DNA from: Pseudomonas_T sp032052615
Lineage (GTDB): Bacteria; Pseudomonadota; Gammaproteobacteria; Pseudomonadales; Pseudomonadaceae
Direction: 5' to 3'
Assembly (NCBI GenBank): GCA_032052615.1
Contig: DAMBWF010000001.1
Location: 1-64,000 of the forward strand
DNA: 64,000 nt
Both the position numbers and the translations under genes were made by a program. Below are positions 41,635 through 49,925 of this stretch, piece after piece (positions within the stretch are counted from its first letter, which is position 1; each line of letters begins with the position of its first letter). Under the pieces are notes generated by a model. That model saw only the letters and a program-made list of their open reading frames with translations, was not told where the DNA came from and ran no database searches.

Positions 41635-44211
41635 ATGCCGAAATCCGTAGCCGCCAGCCTGAGGCTGGCGCCCGATGCGCTGACCCGTCCCTTCGCCCCC
41701 ACCCAGTTCGACTTCGATACCACCGACGACTTGGAACCCTTCCGCGGCGTGCTTGGCCAGGAGCGCGCGGTGGAGGCCCTGCAATTCGGCGTGGCGATGC
41801 CGCGCCCCGGCTATAACGTGTTCGTCATGGGCGAGCCCGGTACCGGACGCTTTTCCTTCGTCCAGCGCTACCTCAAGGCCGAGGCCAAACGCCTGGACAC
41901 CCCATCCGACTGGGTCTACGTCAACCATTTCGACGAACCCCGCGAGCCCCGCGCCCTGCGACTGCCGCCCGGCGAGGCCGCCGGCTTCATCGACGACCTC
42001 AACGGGCTGATCGACAACCTGCTGGCTACCTTCCCCGCCGTGTTCGAGGCGCCCACCTACCAGCAGAAGAAGAGCGCCATCGACCGCGCGTTCAACCAGC
42101 GCTACGACCGTGCCCTGGACGTCATCGAGCGCCTGGCCCTGGAAAAGGACGTCGCCCTCTACCGCGACAGCGCCAATATCGCCTTCACGCCGATGAAGGA
42201 CGGCAAGGCGCTGGACGAGGCCGAATTCGCCCAATTGCCGGAGGAGGAGCGGGAGCGCTTCCACCAAGACATCTCCGCCCTGGAGGAGCGCCTCAACGAG
42301 GAACTGGCGAGCCTGCCCCAGTGGAAGCGGGAGTCCAGCAACCAGTTGCGCCAGTTGAACGAGGACACCATCACCCAGGCTCTGCAACCCCTGCTCGCGC
42401 CGTTGTCGGAGAAGTACGCGGAGAACGCCGGGGCGGTCGCCTACCTGCAGGCGATGCAGGTCTACCTGCTCAAGACCGTTGTCGAGCAACTGGTGGACGA
42501 GAGCCGCGTCGATGCCCAGCGCCGGCAATTGCTGGAGGAACAGTACTGCCCCAGCCTGGTGGTGGGGCATGCGGCCAATGGCGGCGCGCCGGTGGTGTTC
42601 GAGCCCCATCCCACCTACGACAACTTGTTCGGCCGCATCGAATACGGCAACGACCAGGGCGCGCTCTACACCAGCTATCGACAACTGCGACCGGGCGCGC
42701 TGCACCGGGCCAATGGCGGCTTCCTGGTGCTGGAGGCGGAAAAACTGTTCGGCGAGCCGTTCGTCTGGGAGGCGCTCAAGCGCGCCCTGCAATCGCGCCA
42801 GGTGAAGATGGAGTCGCCCCTGGTGGAGCTGGGCCGCCTGGCCACCGTGACCCTCACGCCCCAGGTGATCCCGCTGCATGTGAAGGTGGTGATCATCGGC
42901 TCGCGCCAGTTGTACTACGCCTTGCAGGAGATCGATCCAGACTTTCAGGAAATGTTCCGGGTCCTGGTGGATTTCGACGAAGACATTCCGTTGGGCGAGG
43001 ACAGCCTGGAGCAGTTCGCCCAGTTGATGAAAACTCGTACCTCGGAGGAGGGCCTGGCGCCCTTGACCGCCGCCGCGGTGGCCCGCCTGGCCACCTACAG
43101 CGCGCGCCTGGCGGAGCACCAGGGGCGCCTGTCGGCGCGCATCGGCGACCTGTTCCAACTGGTCAGCGAGGCTGACTTCATCCGCCAGTTGGCCGGTGAC
43201 CCGGCGACCGACGTCGGCCACATCGAGCGCGCCCTGCGGGCCAAGGCGACCCGCACCGGCCGGGTGTCGGCGCGGATCTTCGACGACATGCTGGCCGGGA
43301 TCATCCTGATCGACACCGAGGGCGCGGCCATTGGCAAATGCAACGGCCTCACCGTGCTGCAGGTGGGCGATTCCGCCTTCGGCGTGCCGGCGCGGATTTC
43401 CGCCACCGTCTACCCAGGCGGCAGCGGCATCGTCGATATCGAGCGGGAGGTCAACCTCGGCCAGCCGATCCATTCCAAGGGCGTGATGATCCTCACCGGC
43501 TACCTGGGCAGCCGCTACGCCCAGGCCTTTCCCCTGGCGATCTCCGCCAGCATCGCCCTGGAGCAGTCCTACGGTTACGTGGACGGCGATAGCGCGTCCC
43601 TGGGCGAGGTCTGCACGCTGATCTCGGCACTGTCGCGCACCCCTCTCAAGCAGTGCTTCGCCATCACCGGCTCGATCAACCAGTTCGGCGAGGTGCAGTC
43701 GGTGGGCGGGGTCAACGAGAAGATCGAAGGCTTTTTCCGCCTGTGCGAGGCCCGGGGCCTGACCGGCGAGCAGGGCGTGATCATCCCCCGGGCCAACGTC
43801 GCGACCCTGATGCTCGACGAGCGCGTGCTGCAAGCGGTGCGCGCCGGGCAGTTCCATGTCTATGCCGTGCGCCACGCCGACGAGGCGCTGTCGCTGCTGG
43901 TGGGCGAGCCGGCGGGTGAGGCCGACGAGAAGGGGCGGTTCGAACCGGGTAGCGTCAATGCCCGGGTCGTGGAGCGGTTGCGGGAGATCGCCGAGCTGAG
44001 CCTGGAGGACGAGCCGGCCAAGGCGGCGCTTCCCGGCGAGGTCGCTCCGGTCGCCGTGAACGAGCCGGACACCCCGCACCAGGGGCCTCGTTCCAAGCCC
44101 GGCAAGCCGGAAAGGAAACCGCTGATCGAGCCCGCTCCGGAGCCGCTGAAGGGGCCGGCGCGGCCGCGCAAGCCTCCGGTGCGGCGCAAGCCCGAGGGCT
44201 CGGTGGAATGA
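41635..44211 (+). CDS. Lon-family ATP-dependent protease
   Basis: An 858-residue AAA+ protease of the LonB/Lon-C type. An N-terminal segment is followed by a modified Walker A (VMGEPGTGRFSF, about residues 63-74), a helical insertion (~100-270), and then a second part of the AAA+ module. The C-terminal Lon protease domain carries the catalytic Ser in GDSASLGE (about residue 652) and Lys in GGVNEKIEGFF (about residue 695). The last ~60 residues are Pro/Lys-rich and disordered. Unlike canonical Lon, it lacks the LonN substrate-binding domain. The start follows AAGGA. Its substrates are unknown; it is widely conserved in Pseudomonas. Confidence 0.9.
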   Translation: MPKSVAASLRLAPDALTRPFAPTQFDFDTTDDLEPFRGVLGQERAVEALQFGVAMPRPGYNVFVMGEPGTGRFSFVQRYLKAEAKRLDTPSDWVYVNHFDEPREPRALRLPPGEAAGFIDDLNGLIDNLLATFPAVFEAPTYQQKKSAIDRAFNQRYDRALDVIERLALEKDVALYRDSANIAFTPMKDGKALDEAEFAQLPEEERERFHQDISALEERLNEELASLPQWKRESSNQLRQLNEDTITQALQPLLAPLSEKYAENAGAVAYLQAMQVYLLKTVVEQLVDESRVDAQRRQLLEEQYCPSLVVGHAANGGAPVVFEPHPTYDNLFGRIEYGNDQGALYTSYRQLRPGALHRANGGFLVLEAEKLFGEPFVWEALKRALQSRQVKMESPLVELGRLATVTLTPQVIPLHVKVVIIGSRQLYYALQEIDPDFQEMFRVLVDFDEDIPLGEDSLEQFAQLMKTRTSEEGLAPLTAAAVARLATYSARLAEHQGRLSARIGDLFQLVSEADFIRQLAGDPATDVGHIERALRAKATRTGRVSARIFDDMLAGIILIDTEGAAIGKCNGLTVLQVGDSAFGVPARISATVYPGGSGIVDIEREVNLGQPIHSKGVMILTGYLGSRYAQAFPLAISASIALEQSYGYVDGDSASLGEVCTLISALSRTPLKQCFAITGSINQFGEVQSVGGVNEKIEGFFRLCEARGLTGEQGVIIPRANVATLMLDERVLQAVRAGQFHVYAVRHADEALSLLVGEPAGEADEKGRFEPGSVNARVVERLREIAELSLEDEPAKAALPGEVAPVAVNEPDTPHQGPRSKPGKPERKPLIEPAPEPLKGPARPRKPPVRRKPEGSVE

Positions 44212-44379
44212 GGGCGTAGGGTGACTCGCCCGCGCCTCGGGCCCGGTGGCGCCGCGCGCGGGGTCGCTTGTCCCGGCGTCATCCACAGCGTTATCCACAG
44301 GTTGCCGGGGCGTCGCGCGCTTCCCCATGGGGGAGGGCGGGTGTAGGGTGGTCCCAGGACTTCGGCGAGGACTGCCTGA

Positions 44380-44721
44380 ATGCCGCGCGACCTCATTCTG
44401 ACCCGTCAATGCCTCGGCCTGGTCACTCGCATCGAGTGCCTCGTCCGCCCCCTGGGCGATGGCAGCGGCTGTTGGACCTTGCTGTGCGCGGCGGGCATGG
44501 CGGGCGAGCAACCCTCGGTGATCAAGGCCCAGGGCCCATTCCATGGGGCCTGGGTGGCGGAGTCTGTGCTGCAGGGCATTGCCGAGTGTCTGTTCGACCT
44601 GGGGTATGCCGAAGCCCTCGACCCACCGATCTGGCGCCTGCACCTGCTCGGCGAACTGCGCCGCCTCGGTCCCCGGCGCTGCGCCGGTGCCGGCGAATGC
44701 CCGCTCCGGCCGGAGCGTTGA
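44380..44721 (+). CDS. hypothetical 113-residue protein
   Basis: No family was recognised. The protein begins MPRDLILTRQCLGLVTRIEC, has a Trp-rich middle (SGCWTLLC, AWVAES) and ends in a basic, Cys-containing tail (RRCAGAGECPLRPER). The start follows GAGGA. The reading is protein-like with ordinary high-G+C codon use, and a gene of this size is at the same place in P. aeruginosa as I recall. It follows the Lon-like gene by 168 bp. No signal peptide or membrane helix. Confidence 0.6.
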   Translation: MPRDLILTRQCLGLVTRIECLVRPLGDGSGCWTLLCAAGMAGEQPSVIKAQGPFHGAWVAESVLQGIAECLFDLGYAEALDPPIWRLHLLGELRRLGPRRCAGAGECPLRPER

Positions 44722-44909
44722 GCGCAGCGTTCATGCCATCAGTCGAAGCCGGCGCGGCACGTCGCTCGCGGTAGGCGCCTTCGCTTCGTTCCCGGGGTTA
44801 TCCACACCGCGCGGGGATAACCTTTGCAACGTTTCGGCCTCCGCCAGGTGTGCGACGGAAAAGCCTCGCTCGGTATACTCGCCGCCCCTTTGACCGGTGA
44901 GGTGAGTCC

Positions 44910-45398
44910 ATGGAGCGTATGCTGGAAAACCTGATGTATGCCTCGCGCTGGTTGCTGGCGCCGATCTATTTCGGCCTCTCCCTTGCGCTGCTGGCCTTGT
45001 GCCTGAAGTTCTTTCAGGAAGTGATCCACATCCTGCCGCATGTGTTCGAGAAGAGCGAAGCGGAACTGATCCTGGTGCTGCTGTCGCTTATCGACATGTC
45101 CCTGGTGGGCGGGTTGCTGGTGATGGTGATGTTCTCGGGCTACGAGAACTTCGTGTCCCAACTGGACATCGACGAGGGCAAGGAGAAGCTCAGTTGGCTG
45201 GGCAAGATGGATTCGGGTTCGCTGAAGATGAAGGTGGCCGCCTCCATCGTGGCGATCTCCTCCATCCATCTGCTGCGGGTGTTCATGGACGCGCTGAACA
45301 CCGGGAACGACAAGATCTTCTGGTATGTGGTTCTGCACATGACCTTCGTGGTTTCTGCCTTCGCCATGGGCTACCTGGACCGGTTGACCAAACATTGA
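44910..45398 (+). CDS. UPF0114 (YqhA-like) inner-membrane protein
   Basis: The 162-residue protein belongs to UPF0114: the start MERMLENLMYASRWLLAPIY is diagnostic, and there are about four membrane helices. VMFSGYENFVSQLD and LKMKVAASIVAISSIHLLRVF are further family blocks. Function unknown; E. coli YqhA is a member. The upstream 188 bp include a G+C-rich stretch and a possible promoter before the start. Confidence 0.92.
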   Translation: MERMLENLMYASRWLLAPIYFGLSLALLALCLKFFQEVIHILPHVFEKSEAELILVLLSLIDMSLVGGLLVMVMFSGYENFVSQLDIDEGKEKLSWLGKMDSGSLKMKVAASIVAISSIHLLRVFMDALNTGNDKIFWYVVLHMTFVVSAFAMGYLDRLTKH

Positions 45399-45459
45399 CG
45401 GCGCGATGCCGCCCGCGTGCTAGGCTGGCCGATCCTTTTACCCCAATGGAGCCTCGCCC

Positions 45460-46077
45460 ATGTCCGAATTCGAACTTTACACCGATGAGGCCCGTGTCAG
45501 TTATGGCATCGGCCGCCAACTGGGCGACCAGATCCGCGACAACCCGCCGCCGGGCGTGGACCTGGACGCCATCCTGGCGGGCCTACGCGATGCGTTCCTC
45601 GGCCAGCCGAGCCGCGTCGGCGAGGCCGAGCTGTCCGCCAGCTTTCAGGTGATCCGCGAGCGGATGCTCGCCGAGGCCCAGGTCAAGGCGGAAGCCGCCG
45701 CGGGCGCCGGCCGGACGTACCTTCAGGAGAATGCCCGGCGCGAGGGTGTCACCCAGTTACCGTCGGGCCTGCAATATGAGGTGTTAGTGGAGGGCAGCGG
45801 TCCCCGTCCCACTCGCGACGATCAGGTGCGCACCCACTACCAGGGCACCCTGATCGACGGCACCGTGTTCGACAGTTCCTATGCGCGCGGCGAGCCGGCG
45901 GAATTCCCGGTGGGCGGCGTCATCGCCGGGTGGGTCGAGGCCCTGCAATTGATGAACACCGGCAGCAAATGGCGCCTGCACGTGCCTAGCGAGCTGGCTT
46001 ACGGCGCGCAAGGCGCCGGCAGCATCCCACCCCACAGCGTGCTGGTGTTCGAAGTCGAACTGCTCGACGTGCTCTGA
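45460..46077 (+). CDS. fklB: FKBP-type peptidyl-prolyl isomerase FklB
   Basis: The 205-residue protein has an N-terminal helical dimerisation domain (to about residue 95, with VSYGIGRQLGDQI) and a C-terminal FKBP domain. The FKBP part shows GSGPRPTRDDQVRTHYQGTL, GTVFDSSYARGEPAEF, VIAGWVEALQLMNTGSKW and AYGAQGAGSIPPHSVLVFEVEL, with the conserved prolyl-isomerase pocket intact. No signal peptide is apparent, so it is cytoplasmic like E. coli FklB (FKBP22). It assists proline-limited folding. Confidence 0.93.
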   Translation: MSEFELYTDEARVSYGIGRQLGDQIRDNPPPGVDLDAILAGLRDAFLGQPSRVGEAELSASFQVIRERMLAEAQVKAEAAAGAGRTYLQENARREGVTQLPSGLQYEVLVEGSGPRPTRDDQVRTHYQGTLIDGTVFDSSYARGEPAEFPVGGVIAGWVEALQLMNTGSKWRLHVPSELAYGAQGAGSIPPHSVLVFEVELLDVL

Positions 46078-46297
46078 GCGGAAGCCCTCCACCAGCCGGA
46101 TCAGTCGGAGCGCCCGGCGCCTGGCGCCGCATGCACCGACGGCCGGCGAGGCGCCGGCTTCCCGAGGCCGCGTCATCCTCGTTGACGCGGCTGGTCGACC
46201 CTGGCGCTGCCCAGGGTGGCCGCCAGCCGGGGCAGCACCGGCTGGCTCGAAGGTCGCCGCCGCGCGCGGTCAACCGAATCGCTTGAGACGCTCGCCT

Positions 46298-46540
46298 TCA
46301 GTGAGTCAGCCCCTGCGGGCGTAATGCACGGGCATAGCAGAACAGGAACAGGCCGCGTACCAGCTCCTTGAGCACCGAGGGCTCGCTGGAGCTCAAGCCG
46401 GCGAGGTCCAGGTCGCCCTGGTCGCGCAGTTCGTCCAAGGCGTCCTCTTCGAGGACCGCGCACACCTCGCCGGTTTCCCGGTTCAGGATGCGCAAGTAGG
46501 GACGCGGGCGGTCCAGCCAGGCATCGATCAAGTAAGTCAT
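46298..46540 (-). CDS. small conserved protein under a Fur-like operator
   Basis: The 80-residue protein starts MTYLIDAWLDRPRPYLRILN, is acidic in the middle (EEDALDELRDQGDLDL), and ends FLFCYARALRPQGLTH. No family function is known to me; P. aeruginosa has a similar gene next to ispB (PA4570), which I recall as strongly induced by iron starvation. AGGAG lies 8 bases before the ATG, and the Fur-like box lies 30-48 bp upstream. A role in the iron-limitation response is inferred from the operator. The 220 bp downstream to fklB hold no gene. Confidence 0.75.
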   Translation of the reverse strand: MTYLIDAWLDRPRPYLRILNRETGEVCAVLEEDALDELRDQGDLDLAGLSSSEPSVLKELVRGLFLFCYARALRPQGLTH

Positions 46541-46569
46541 GGCCTCATCTCCTTGGTCATTCGTGGTTT

Positions 46570-46588
46570 ATGAGAATAATTCTTATTT
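46570..46588 (-). promoter_or_regulatory. Fur-box-like operator
   Basis: ATGAGAATAATTCTTATTT (19 bp) resembles the Fur consensus: GAGAAT and ATTCTT form an interrupted inverted repeat in an A+T-rich island. It lies just upstream of the 80-residue protein gene, where a repressor would block its promoter. Confidence 0.65.
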
Positions 46589-46628
46589 CAAGAATGACAA
46601 GAGAGCAAGGCGCTTTTCGCCGCACATG

Positions 46629-46652
46629 AAAAAGCCCGTCCTGGGACGGGCT
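46629..46652 (-). terminator. rho-independent terminator of ispB
   Basis: On the minus strand a stem AGCCCGTCC/GGACGGGCT is followed by five T, 22 bp after the ispB stop. Confidence 0.85.
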
Positions 46653-46673
46653 CGTTCGGCGCATCGACGGGGC

Positions 46674-47642
46674 TCAGTGGGTGCGGGCCACCGCGAAGCG
46701 GGTCAGCTCGACGAGGGCGTCGCGGTATTCGCTCGCGGGCAACGCCTCCAGGCAGGCAATGGCGCGCTCGGCGTAGTCCCGGGCCAGCGTGGCGGTGTAG
46801 TCCAGGGCGCCGGCCGCGTCGACGGCGTGGCGAATACTTTCCAGGTCCTGACTGCCACCCTGCTGGATGGCTTGGCGGACCAGCGCCGCCTGGGCGGCGT
46901 CGCCCTCGCGCATGGTATAGATCAAGGGCAGGGTCGGCTTGCCCTCGGCCAGGTCGTCGCCGACGTTCTTGCCCAAGGTGTCCGCGTCGCCCTTGTAATC
47001 GAGCAGGTCGTCCACCAGTTGGAAGGCCACGCCGAGGTGGTCGCCGAAGCGGCGCAGGGCCTCGCGCTGTCCGGTCGGAGCGTCCGCCAGGGCGGCGGCG
47101 CTATGGGTGGAGGCTTCGAAGAGCATCGCCGTCTTGCCGCGGATCACCTCCATGTAGGTTTCCTCGGTGGTGCTGGCGTCGCGAATCTTGGAAAGCTGCA
47201 GCACCTCGCCCTCGGCGATTACCCGGGTAGCCTCGGACAGGATGCGCATCACTGGCATCGAGCCGAGCTCGACCATCATTTCGAAGGAGCGGGAATAGAG
47301 GAAGTCTCCCACCAGCACGCTGGGCGCGTTGCCCCACAGGGCGTTGGCCGTGGAGCGGCCGCGGCGCATGCCGGACATGTCGACCACGTCGTCGTGGAGC
47401 AGCGTGGCGGTATGCAGGAACTCGATGGTGGCGGCGAGCAGGCACAGGTCATCGCCCTGACGGCCCAGGGCCTTGCCGGCCAGCAGCACCAGCAAGGGGC
47501 GCAGGCGCTTGCCCCCCGCCGAGATGATGTAGTCGCCGATCTTTTCGACCAGGGGCACGCGGGAGGCGAGCTGACGGCGAATGATGCCGTCGACGGCGGT
47601 GAAGTCGTCCGCCACCACGCGGTAAAAAGCCTGGGGTTGCAT
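46674..47642 (-). CDS. ispB: polyprenyl diphosphate synthase (octaprenyl/solanesyl)
   Basis: IspB makes the long isoprenoid tail of ubiquinone from farnesyl diphosphate and IPP. The 322-residue protein has GGKRLRPLLVLLAG near residue 43, the first Asp-rich motif LLHDDVVD (about residue 83), GDFLYSRSF, and the second Asp-rich motif DDLLDYKGD (about residue 211). Chain length cannot be read with certainty; pseudomonads use ubiquinone-9. It diverges from rplU. Confidence 0.95.
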   Translation of the reverse strand: MQPQAFYRVVADDFTAVDGIIRRQLASRVPLVEKIGDYIISAGGKRLRPLLVLLAGKALGRQGDDLCLLAATIEFLHTATLLHDDVVDMSGMRRGRSTANALWGNAPSVLVGDFLYSRSFEMMVELGSMPVMRILSEATRVIAEGEVLQLSKIRDASTTEETYMEVIRGKTAMLFEASTHSAAALADAPTGQREALRRFGDHLGVAFQLVDDLLDYKGDADTLGKNVGDDLAEGKPTLPLIYTMREGDAAQAALVRQAIQQGGSQDLESIRHAVDAAGALDYTATLARDYAERAIACLEALPASEYRDALVELTRFAVARTH

Positions 47643-47721
47643 CAGCGACAGGTGCTCCTGAGAGGTTGCGCGGCATGCTAGGTGCCGGGTGGGGGGCTGT
47701 CAAGGCAAGCGCTGGCGAGGC

Positions 47722-47750
47722 TTGCGGAGCGTCCGGGGCTTGCGTACAAT
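47722..47750 (+). promoter_or_regulatory. sigma-70 promoter of rplU-rpmA
   Basis: TTGCGG, 17 bases, TACAAT. The predicted start site is near 47757, leaving a ~120-nt leader before rplU. Confidence 0.65.
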
Positions 47751-47879
47751 CGCGGCCCCTAACTTCCTCGGGCACTTTCCTGCCTACGCAATTGCTCGAT
47801 CCCATCCGGTTCGCGCAGCCATGCCGGCCTCTTCCTATTCCCATAAAGCGCCGGGTGAGCAGGTTCAACGGAGAACATC

Positions 47880-48191
47880 ATGTACGCAGTAATCGTTACC
47901 GGTGGCAAGCAATACAAGGTCGCCGAAGGTGAATTCCTCAAGATCGAGAAACTGGAAGTCGCCACCGGCGAATCCGTGACCTTCGATCGCGTTCTGCTGG
48001 TCGGCAACGGCGAGACCGTGCAGATCGGTGCTCCGGTCGTCGCCGGCGCTACCGTGGTCGCCGAAGTGGTTGCCCAGGGTCGCCACGATAAAGTGCGCAT
48101 CATCAAGTTCCGCCGCCGCAAGCACCACATGAAGCGCCAAGGCCACCGTCAGTGGTACACCGAGATCAAAATCACCGGTATCCAGGCCTGA
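47880..48191 (+). CDS. rplU: 50S ribosomal protein L21
   Basis: The 103-residue L21 starts MYAVIVTGGKQYKVAEGEFL and ends with the RNA-binding KFRRRKHHMKRQGHRQWYTE and KITGI. It binds domain I of 23S rRNA. First gene of the rplU-rpmA operon (37 bp between them). Confidence 0.98.
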   Translation: MYAVIVTGGKQYKVAEGEFLKIEKLEVATGESVTFDRVLLVGNGETVQIGAPVVAGATVVAEVVAQGRHDKVRIIKFRRRKHHMKRQGHRQWYTEIKITGIQA

Positions 48192-48228
48192 TTCCTCGGC
48201 CCGGTTCCCTTATTTGGAGGCTTGATTC

Positions 48229-48486
48229 ATGGCACACAAAAAAGCTGGCGGTTCTACCCGCAACGGTCGCGATTCCGAATCCAAACGCCTGGGCGTGAAG
48301 ATGTTCGGCGGCCAGGTCGTCAAGGCCGGCAACATCCTCGTGCGTCAGCGCGGCACTCAGTTCCACGCTGGCTATGGCGTCGGCATCGGCAAGGACCACA
48401 CCCTGTTCGCGAAAGTCGAAGGCGTGGTCAAGTTCGAGGTCAAGGGCGCCTTCGGTCGTCGCTATGTGAGCGTCGTCGCGGCCTGA
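48229..48486 (+). CDS. rpmA: 50S ribosomal protein L27
   Basis: The 85-residue L27 begins MAHKKAGGSTRNGRDSESK; its flexible N-terminus reaches into the peptidyl-transferase centre. There is no N-terminal processing extension as found in Firmicutes. RQRGTQFHAG and GKDHTLFA are conserved family segments. It is followed by a strong terminator. Confidence 0.98.
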   Translation: MAHKKAGGSTRNGRDSESKRLGVKMFGGQVVKAGNILVRQRGTQFHAGYGVGIGKDHTLFAKVEGVVKFEVKGAFGRRYVSVVAA

Positions 48487-48501
48487 TCGCGACCTCGCTG
48501 G

Positions 48502-48534
48502 AAAAGCCCCGTCCCCGCGACGGGGCTTTTTTGT
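48502..48534 (+). terminator. rho-independent terminator of rplU-rpmA
   Basis: AAAAGCCCCGTC, CCCGC, GACGGGGCTTTTTT: perfect stem with a T-run, 15 bp after the rpmA stop. Confidence 0.9.
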
Positions 48535-48618
48535 TTCTGCCACGGGAAAACCTGATGGGTGCTTCCTGTATCCTATGTCTTTTGTTTTTTCGACCCGCCG
48601 CCGGGTGGGAGGCACGCC

Positions 48619-49836
48619 ATGAAATTCGTCGATGAAGTATCCATTCACGTGAAAGCCGGTGACGGCGGCAACGGGCTCATGAGTTTCCGGCGCGAGAAGT
48701 TCATCGAAAAGGGCGGCCCCAATGGTGGCGACGGCGGCGACGGCGGCTCGGTGTTCCTCGAGGCCGACGAGAACCTCAACACGCTCGTGGACTATCGCTA
48801 TACCCGTCGCTTCGATGCACAGCGCGGCGAAAACGGCGGCAGCAAGGATTGCACGGGGCGCAAGGGCGACGATCTGGTCCTGCCGGTGCCGGTGGGTACC
48901 ACGGTCATCGACGCCTCTACCCAAGAGATCATCGGTGACCTGACCAAGCCCGGCCAGCGCCTGCTGGTGGCCCAGGGTGGCTGGCACGGGCTGGGTAATA
49001 CCCGTTTCAAGTCCAGTACCAATCGCGCGCCGCGCCAGACCACCAAGGGCAAGCCGGGCGAGGCGCGGGACCTCAAGCTGGAGCTCAAGGTGCTGGCCGA
49101 CGTGGGGCTGCTGGGGTTGCCGAACGCGGGCAAGAGCACTTTCATCCGTGCCGTTTCGGCGGCGCGGCCCAAGGTGGCCGACTATCCCTTCACCACCCTG
49201 GTGCCCAACCTGGGGGTGGTCAGCGTGGGGCGCTACAAGAGCTTCGTGGTCGCCGACATTCCCGGTCTGATCGAGGGGGCTGCGGAGGGCGCCGGCCTGG
49301 GTATCCGCTTCCTCAAGCACCTGGCGCGCACGCGTTTGTTGCTGCACCTGGTGGACATGGCGCCGCTGGACGGGAGCGATCCGGCCGTGGCGGCCGAAAC
49401 CATCATTCAGGAGTTGGGGCGTTTCAGTCCGGCCTTGACTGAGCGCGACCGTTGGTTGGTGCTGAACAAGGCCGACCAACTGCTCGACGACGAGCGCGAG
49501 GCGCGCCTGAACGCGGTGGTGGAACGCTTGCGCTGGGAGGGGCCGGTATTCGTCATCTCCGCCTTGGAGCGCGAGGGCACCGAGGCCCTCAGCCAGGAAA
49601 TCATGCGCTATCTGGACGAGCGCGCCCTGCGCGTGGCGGAGGATCCGGTCTACGCCGAGGCGCTGTCCGAGCTGGATCAGCGCATCGAAGACGAGGCGCG
49701 GGCCCGCTTGCAGGCGCTGGACGACCAGCGTGCCCTGCGCCGTGCCGGCCTGAAGAGCGCCGGTACTGAAGACGACGATGACTTCGAGGACGACGAAGAC
49801 GACGGCGACGGGCCGGAGATTTTCTACGTACCCTGA
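48619..49836 (+). CDS. obg: GTPase Obg/CgtA
   Basis: Obg is an essential GTPase acting in 50S assembly and stress signalling. The 405-residue protein has the glycine-rich OBG domain (residues 1-158, VKAGDGGNG, GGPNGGDGGDGGS), then the G domain with GLPNAGKSTF (about residue 166), DIPGLIEGA (G3) and LNKADQL (G4). The C-terminal tail is short and very acidic (EDDDDFEDDEDDGDGPEI). The ATG at 48619 gives MKFVDEV, the family start. It follows rpmA in the usual order. Confidence 0.97.
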   Translation: MKFVDEVSIHVKAGDGGNGLMSFRREKFIEKGGPNGGDGGDGGSVFLEADENLNTLVDYRYTRRFDAQRGENGGSKDCTGRKGDDLVLPVPVGTTVIDASTQEIIGDLTKPGQRLLVAQGGWHGLGNTRFKSSTNRAPRQTTKGKPGEARDLKLELKVLADVGLLGLPNAGKSTFIRAVSAARPKVADYPFTTLVPNLGVVSVGRYKSFVVADIPGLIEGAAEGAGLGIRFLKHLARTRLLLHLVDMAPLDGSDPAVAAETIIQELGRFSPALTERDRWLVLNKADQLLDDEREARLNAVVERLRWEGPVFVISALEREGTEALSQEIMRYLDERALRVAEDPVYAEALSELDQRIEDEARARLQALDDQRALRRAGLKSAGTEDDDDFEDDEDDGDGPEIFYVP

Positions 49837-49925
49837 TCCGGAGCCGGGCGCCTGGCGCCCGGTCCGGTGGTGGCGGAGGTCTGGTGCCTCTCGCCGATGA
49901 CCAATCGGATCGATAAGGCAAGCTC

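Noticed and set aside
39622..44643. A 1673-codon open frame on the minus strand across the Lon-like gene
   Set aside because: Upstream of 41475 it is antisense to a clearly recognised protease and has no family sequence; long open antisense frames are expected from high third-position G+C. Only its 3' part (the Lnb-like gene) is real.
49846..49862. Hairpin CGGGCGCC-TG-GGCGCCCG after obg
   Set aside because: Stem is good but lacks a T-run; may be a simple G+C palindrome.
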